From: an uncultured bacterium
Lineage (GTDB): Bacteria; Patescibacteriota; Saccharimonadia; Saccharimonadales; Saccharimonadaceae
Assembly (NCBI GenBank): GCA_938017895.1
Contig: CALIJI010000011.1
Location: 6,545-70,544, forward strand
DNA: 64,000 nucleotides
Reading direction: 5' to 3'
The position numbers and the translations under genes are program-made. Below the pieces are notes generated by a model. The model was not told the DNA's origin, ran no database searches, and saw only the letters and a program-made list of their open reading frames with translations. Positions within the stretch are counted from its first letter, which is position 1. Each line of letters opens with the position of its first letter. Shown piece by piece: positions 59,659 to 64,000 of the stretch.

Positions 59659-59817
59659 ATGAAAGATGCTATACGAAAATTAGAATTTTCATCTTGTGTT
59701 AATCCAAAATCAGCAGATAAGATCCGTCGAGAAATAAGCTTATTAGTCAAAAAAGAAAAAGAATACAGAGATAAAATAAAAAGAATATCTATGTTGGAAA
59801 CATTTTTATTTGAATAG
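59659..59817 (+). CDS. Small charged protein (52 residues)
   Basis: The frame from ATG 59659 to TAG 59815-59817 encodes 52 residues, strongly basic and helical (KIRREISLLVKKEKEYRDKI), with no membrane helix. Support comes from AAGGAGG 8 bases upstream of the ATG and a near-consensus promoter. Function unknown; the composition allows nucleic-acid binding or a coiled coil. Confidence 0.65.
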   Translation: MKDAIRKLEFSSCVNPKSADKIRREISLLVKKEKEYRDKIKRISMLETFLFE

Positions 59818-60011
59818 ATTTCAATATCTGCTTAAAATCAATGTTTTCCCACGTTTTCAGAAAGAATAATTTCATCTAATTTGAATAAATTTCAGTTGAA
59901 TGGTGTGAATTTTACCCTAAAAATACACGAATTGAGCTAGATTTTACCAAAAAGTTCACACCATTTAATTGTTATTGTTTTGTACATTTGTTATACGGAG
60001 TGAATTATCAA
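59818..60011. other. Gene-free stretch with an inverted repeat
   Basis: It lies between the 52-residue gene and the end of the Gabija-like operon. TGGTGTGAA (59901-59909) and TTCACACCA (59955-59963) are inverted copies 45 bases apart, and ATTTTACC occurs twice between them. No coding frame with a ribosome site is seen. Confidence 0.5.
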
Positions 60012-60602
60012 TTATCGCAAATATTTCTCAATATACTCTATGAGGATAAAAGGTTCTATATCCTTTGGAGGGAGACCTTTAGATAGAGTAAGACATTGTT
60101 TTGCTGTAACTTTTCCTGGTCGATGGTAAAATGTTCTAATCCCTTGAAGAAACATTCCAAAATGCGAATGATGTTCCAAGGCTGTCATCTCATCTAAATA
60201 TTTGTCAACATCTAAAGCAAATACATTTCCATAATACCTATCATCGTCAAATCTTGTTCTAGTCATATAATCTCGAATATCATAAAGCATGGATCTCATA
60301 TTTCGATAATTGGGTGCTCCCACCAATGCTCGACTAGCTCTTTTTATACCATCAACATAACTATAAGCGTCGTTGAATGTACCAAAATCCCAAAACCTCT
60401 TAGTATCAAAATACTTGTATTCCAAATCTAACTGTGATTTTAATGATCGTAAGATAGTTAACGCTGTACTATTGTCATTATTTTTTATTGCCAAATAAGC
60501 TTCTTCGACTCCGGTATTATAAAAATCAATATGTTGATTGATTTCGTGGCCTAAAATCCCTGTAATATCAAATTGCAATTGTTCTTGATTTAAACTAATC
60601 AT
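60012..60602 (-). CDS. Unknown third gene of the Gabija-like operon
   Basis: 196 residues, predicted mostly helical, rich in Tyr, Asp and Arg (KRFWDFGTFNDAYSYVDGIK; YDIRDYMTRTRFDDDRYY), with no membrane helix or known motif. AAGGAGGGG lies 4 bases before the ATG, and the gene begins 11 bases after gajB, so it is expressed with it. It shares the AT-rich composition of the defence genes. I do not recognise it; an accessory effector, regulator or an unrelated passenger are all possible. Confidence 0.6.
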   Translation of the reverse strand: MISLNQEQLQFDITGILGHEINQHIDFYNTGVEEAYLAIKNNDNSTALTILRSLKSQLDLEYKYFDTKRFWDFGTFNDAYSYVDGIKRASRALVGAPNYRNMRSMLYDIRDYMTRTRFDDDRYYGNVFALDVDKYLDEMTALEHHSHFGMFLQGIRTFYHRPGKVTAKQCLTLSKGLPPKDIEPFILIEYIEKYLR

Positions 60603-60613
60603 ATATCCCCTCC

Positions 60614-62140
60614 TTATATAAAATCTTCAAAAGAAAATTTCCCATTATTGCTACGTAAGAATCTATTAATTTCATTAGTATAAATTGTCTGGTTGTCAAT
60701 AATAATGACTTTTGATTTCGCTCTAGTAATTGCAACATAATGATCTTCAAATTTCAACTCTTGTTTGTATCGATCAATCAAATATTCTACAAAAATTACC
60801 ACAGTGTCTGCTGCTAAGCCTTTTGAACCATGAGTAGTCATTATTAAATTATTACTCATTAAATTTGTATCAAACAATTTTTTATTATCCAAATTACTCA
60901 AAATTTCCAACAGTATTTGACTTTCTAACTTATCTTCATAATTTGTAATTAAAACATCTAAATACGAAGCTATTTCCTCAATAAGTGACTGTGTAGGTTG
61001 TTGACGAAGTCTATTTAATTTTTTTAAAAGTTCTTTCCTAAATTCATCGTTATATTCAGGAAAAAGATTATTCAATACATCATACTCAGAAAAGTCATCA
61101 AGAAAATAATATTTAGCTATACATTCCAAAAAAATGCTGTTAGTACATTCTATGAATGGATTTTTTCTAACACAATCAAATTTATCTAGAAAAATATCAT
61201 TCAAATTCGTCACAGTTTCTTCAATATCTTTATTAATTCCAATTAAAAAATAATTTTTTTCTTGTAAATTTATATCCCCATTATCAATAAGGTACTTAAT
61301 AACATCTTCTTTTAAGTAATCCTGATTAGGTTCTAAATATAGAATTGAACCCTCTTCTCTAATATTATCGACAGTCACTTCAGGAGTCAAAGCTAAAGAG
61401 AAATCCACTATTCTAGGCAGACTTCTAAAATTCCCAATAAATCTCTCTTTTCTAAAATCATTTTTGGTTTCCCATAAATTGTTTATATATTTGGGCGACG
61501 CTCCTCTCCACTGATAAATAGATTGCTTATCATCTCCTACAATAAATAAAGGAATCCCTAACTCATTTTTTAGATACAGAAATAAATCATTCATAGACTG
61601 GTCGCAATCCTGAAATTCATCAATATACAAAGTATTAAATTTATATTTTATATATTCCGACGCAGAATCTATTGTCTTCAAAATATCTAAAGCAACTTCA
61701 CATTTGAAATTCTTGCCGTGTTTAGAAGTAGGAAAGTCGTAAGTCCCAAAAATACCATCTTGCAATATTTGTTTTATGCCAGTGCTATAGTGGCTAAAAT
61801 TATGTTCTATCCGAAAGCTAAACTGTACAGATGTTTGAATTTCGTATTTCTGATTAAGAAAAGGAAGGATTATTTCTTTATCTAAAAACGAATCGATGGT
61901 CGATACAACAACGTTGTCCGGAATATCAACTAATTTTTGCTTTATTTCCTCCGTTGCATTTCGAGTAAAAGTTATTGCTGCTAATTTTTGATAATTATTT
62001 AACCGTTCAGAATCACTTTTAAGCTTTTTAGTTAAAAAAGTTGTTTTTCCCGAACCTGCGTTCGCTAAAACTAAAATATTCCCTTGGTGTTCCAATAATT
62101 CTTTTTTTACATTCTCGTCATGTGTAACAATATCATTCAT
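60614..62140 (-). CDS. gajB: UvrD/PcrA-like helicase, GajB of a Gabija-type system
   Basis: 508 residues, superfamily 1A. Walker A is ANAGSGKT (26-33), motif Ia AAITFTRNA, motif II DEFQD (174-178) and motif III GDDKQSIYQWRG (202-213). Motif IV region is GNFRS, motif V THGSKGLAADTV and motif VI VAITRAKSKV. It is shorter than UvrD (about 720) and close to known GajB (about 500). In Gabija, GajB assembles with GajA and senses or processes DNA ends to trigger defence. It overlaps gajA by 8 bases. Confidence 0.88.
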   Translation of the reverse strand: MNDIVTHDENVKKELLEHQGNILVLANAGSGKTTFLTKKLKSDSERLNNYQKLAAITFTRNATEEIKQKLVDIPDNVVVSTIDSFLDKEIILPFLNQKYEIQTSVQFSFRIEHNFSHYSTGIKQILQDGIFGTYDFPTSKHGKNFKCEVALDILKTIDSASEYIKYKFNTLYIDEFQDCDQSMNDLFLYLKNELGIPLFIVGDDKQSIYQWRGASPKYINNLWETKNDFRKERFIGNFRSLPRIVDFSLALTPEVTVDNIREEGSILYLEPNQDYLKEDVIKYLIDNGDINLQEKNYFLIGINKDIEETVTNLNDIFLDKFDCVRKNPFIECTNSIFLECIAKYYFLDDFSEYDVLNNLFPEYNDEFRKELLKKLNRLRQQPTQSLIEEIASYLDVLITNYEDKLESQILLEILSNLDNKKLFDTNLMSNNLIMTTHGSKGLAADTVVIFVEYLIDRYKQELKFEDHYVAITRAKSKVIIIDNQTIYTNEINRFLRSNNGKFSFEDFI

Positions 62141-63890
62141 AGTCTAAGAACTCCGCCAAAACTTTAAAATTTCCTGACTCCACAATCTTAAGCGCAATCT
62201 CTTTAGTAAGATAATTATCTATATATTCCAACATGTTGTACTGTTTACTACTTTGTAACCAATTTACAAAATCAAATTCACTCATTCCACTCCTCTCGCT
62301 ATCGGATAAAACCTGAGCCAAGTCATTTTCTAAATCAACTTCTGATATAAATATTCCCTCTGCATTTAATTGAGATACTAGACTCCGGTTAGTCGAATAT
62401 AGTTCTTCTTTTTTAGACTTTATATTCTGTTTTCTCTCATCTTTGGAAGAGAAATCTATACGATAATTATCTAATCTAGGAGTCACACTTTGATCAAGCA
62501 AGTCAATACACCTATTCAAACCAATAGGAGAAAACACATGTTTATCACCACGACTAGCTTTTAAATCATTATCAGTTTTAATCCAAATATCAATTCCTAA
62601 TGCTCTATATAGCTCTGAATAAGGTTTAAAATTTATTCCATCAACTTGTAATAAGTATTTTCCATCAGACTCGAAATCGGGACTTATATATTCAAAAATA
62701 GCAGAAAATAGATAATATTCTGATGGACCTTCAACCAAAAGAATCCTATCATAAAAGATTGACTGTGCCAATGATTTATTTAATTTTTTCTTTAAATTTG
62801 AAAATTCATCAGGAACTGTGTAATAGACTGATTGCCCCGTTGCATCTTGTTGATTGGTTATCTTAATGAGTTGAGTATTATCCATTTCATAAAGAACTTC
62901 GGCTGAATGAGTTGTTAAAAAAAAGTATTCATAAATATTCTGAACAAAAAGTTGTTTTGAAAGAGAAATTTGAACGGAACGATGTAAGCTATTCTCTGGT
63001 TCCTCAATTAAATAAATTATTACCTTGTTGCTGTATTGTTTTTCTGAAATCAAATGATTAATAGCATATGATAAAAGTTTTTTACGACCGTCTCCCGATG
63101 TTGGATAATTATTAGTATCATCATTCCAGTTAATGTATGGCGTAAGATTGTCTAAATATCCTGAGATGGATATTTCTGATTGAATTTTAATTTCTAAATT
63201 TTCTTTACGATAACTTTTATAGGCTTCAGTCAACTGTGATTGAACACGAGTGATTAAATGTAAGTTAGAAATATTCTCATTTAGCTTTTCAATATTATTC
63301 TCAATCTCTTCCTCAAGCTTTACATCCTCGTCAGTTTTAGAATCATCAGAGAACAATAACCTTCTATTTCGCTTAAAAAAGGAATCTAACTCTATAGCGG
63401 GATTTACATAAACTATTTGAAATATTTTATCAATGTCACTTCTTGTACCATATTGGGGGACTTCAACTAAATTATCTAGTGTTGAACCCCAGCTTAATAC
63501 CGGATTTCCAAATAACTCTTTCTCATTGTAAACTGCTTCTAATGAGATAAAGAATGTGTCTAAGCTAGAGTTATTTCTTGCTCCAGCTACCGTTGAAATT
63601 AGAAGGCGAGAATGTGAAGTTTTTAGTAGTTCTTCATCTCCCTCCATTTTTCTATCAGACAAATCAAGTTCAAGTTGTATTTTTATAGGTCTACTAGTAT
63701 CATGTTTATGATAATCTGATTTAATGAAACCTTTATTTCTGATAGTTCTATCCAAGAGGTATCTTATTGCGAATAAGAGATTTGTTTTTCCTGAATCATT
63801 CATTCCAAATATTACATTTTTATTTGACAAATCAATCTCAATAGAACTAAAATTACGAAAATTTTCAATTACTAGTTTTTTAAATTCCAT
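62133..63890 (-). CDS. gajA: OLD-family ATPase-TOPRIM nuclease, GajA of a Gabija-type system
   Basis: 585 residues. The ABC-type ATPase domain has Walker A GMNDSGKT (29-36), Walker B IIYLIEEPE (291-299) and H-loop LTTHSAE (325-331). The C-terminal TOPRIM domain has ILLVEGPSE (383-391, E387) and the acidic KTDND (438-442). Gene order, overlap with a UvrD-like helicase and both lengths match Gabija (GajA about 580). GajA forms a tetramer that nicks DNA when nucleotides are depleted during phage infection. A standalone OLD nuclease is the alternative but less likely. No Shine-Dalgarno is evident just upstream. Confidence 0.88.
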   Translation of the reverse strand: MEFKKLVIENFRNFSSIEIDLSNKNVIFGMNDSGKTNLLFAIRYLLDRTIRNKGFIKSDYHKHDTSRPIKIQLELDLSDRKMEGDEELLKTSHSRLLISTVAGARNNSSLDTFFISLEAVYNEKELFGNPVLSWGSTLDNLVEVPQYGTRSDIDKIFQIVYVNPAIELDSFFKRNRRLLFSDDSKTDEDVKLEEEIENNIEKLNENISNLHLITRVQSQLTEAYKSYRKENLEIKIQSEISISGYLDNLTPYINWNDDTNNYPTSGDGRKKLLSYAINHLISEKQYSNKVIIYLIEEPENSLHRSVQISLSKQLFVQNIYEYFFLTTHSAEVLYEMDNTQLIKITNQQDATGQSVYYTVPDEFSNLKKKLNKSLAQSIFYDRILLVEGPSEYYLFSAIFEYISPDFESDGKYLLQVDGINFKPYSELYRALGIDIWIKTDNDLKASRGDKHVFSPIGLNRCIDLLDQSVTPRLDNYRIDFSSKDERKQNIKSKKEELYSTNRSLVSQLNAEGIFISEVDLENDLAQVLSDSERSGMSEFDFVNWLQSSKQYNMLEYIDNYLTKEIALKIVESGNFKVLAEFLDYE

Positions 63891-63923
63891 AACTTCCCCT
63901 AATATTTTTTTAAAAAAATCAAA

Positions 63924-64000
63924 CTACTTGATATTTAATGAATTCAACCGTTCCTGTCCCACCTTCAGCATCTCTTCCTCCACCTTACTCCATTTTCCGA
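63924..64000 (-). CDS. C-terminal end of an unknown protein (5' part outside window)
   Basis: The minus strand is open from the right edge to TAG at 63924-63926, giving a charged C-terminus (WSKVEEEMLKVGQERLNSLN). It ends 34 bases before gajA and may belong to the same defence cluster. Too short to classify. Confidence 0.4.
   Translation of the reverse strand, partial: GKWSKVEEEMLKVGQERLNSLNIK

Noticed and set aside
1..64000. Alternative genetic code with TGA as glycine
   Set aside because: Many genes end in TGA at the expected family length, including ATGA overlaps (866-869, 27285-27288), and no conserved protein runs through an in-frame TGA.

Overview
The window is AT-rich, uses the standard stop codons (TGA is read as stop throughout) and is very densely packed, with most genes on the minus strand. 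Gene content is almost entirely core information processing plus a thin carbon metabolism: tuf, fusA, rpoB, rpoC, rpsL, rpsG, nusA, tig, tyrS, gatCAB, uvrB, recG, rnj, a Rel protein, and a short glycolysis/pentose-phosphate operon. With many small membrane proteins, no biosynthesis clusters and GatCAB-based amidation, this suggests a reduced-genome Patescibacteria/CPR bacterium, most likely Saccharibacteria (TM7). That is an inference from gene content, not a phylogenetic result. TGA as stop argues against Gracilibacteria and Absconditabacteria, which recode TGA.

Layout. 1-3.2 kb: a two-gene operon of a MoxR-type AAA+ ATPase and a protein with near-identical 44-45 residue propeller-like repeats that runs off the left edge. 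3.2-9.8 kb: tuf, a membrane thioredoxin-like protein with a cysteine-desulfurase-like enzyme, a small coiled-coil protein, fusA and tRNA-Leu(UAG). 9.8-20.7 kb: recG, a dTMP kinase-RNase HI fusion, a small membrane protein and rpoBC. 20.9-31 kb: a secreted protein, two small orphan genes, tig, a SPOUT methyltransferase with an FAD-linked oxidase, a phospholipase C-like protein with rsmD, a TMEM175-like channel, a decayed small gene, rpsL-rpsG and ogt. 31-46 kb: a nucleotidyltransferase, nusA, rnj, a G3E GTPase, an M1 aminopeptidase with a phosphohexomutase, a DUF5665-like protein, a class A PBP, tyrS, and a DUF948/YtxH pair. 46.5-50.2 kb: gatC-gatA-(membrane HEPN-like)-gatB. 50.2-56.6 kb: uvrB and a tightly overlapping operon gap-rpiB-rpe-pfkB-unknown-LOG. 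56.7-59.8 kb: a membrane orphan, a CYTH protein, rel and a 52-residue gene. 60-64 kb: a markedly more AT-rich block with a Gabija-type defence pair (gajA, gajB), a third unknown gene, and the end of another gene at the right edge.

How it works together. Many promoters can be read directly: a TTGnnn or TTTACA -35, a 17-base spacer, and an extended TGnTAnAAT -10. About a dozen of these put the -10 only 6-9 bases before the start codon with no Shine-Dalgarno, so those mRNAs should be leaderless; other genes carry a clear GGAGG. Terminator hairpins commonly abut or overlap the next promoter, and one -35 box lies inside a terminator loop. Translation and transcription genes (tuf, fusA, rpsL, nusA, rnj) have long leaders with stem-loops, suggesting RNA-level control.

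Most interesting items: the AAA+/repeat-protein operon with segmental variability, the three-gene Gabija locus, the dTMP kinase-RNase HI fusion, an RNA polymerase beta' subunit lacking all cysteines of both usual zinc sites, the leaderless promoter class, a membrane HEPN-like protein inside the gat operon, and a LOG-RpiB-Rpe-GAPDH operon that could feed nucleotide ribose into lower glycolysis.
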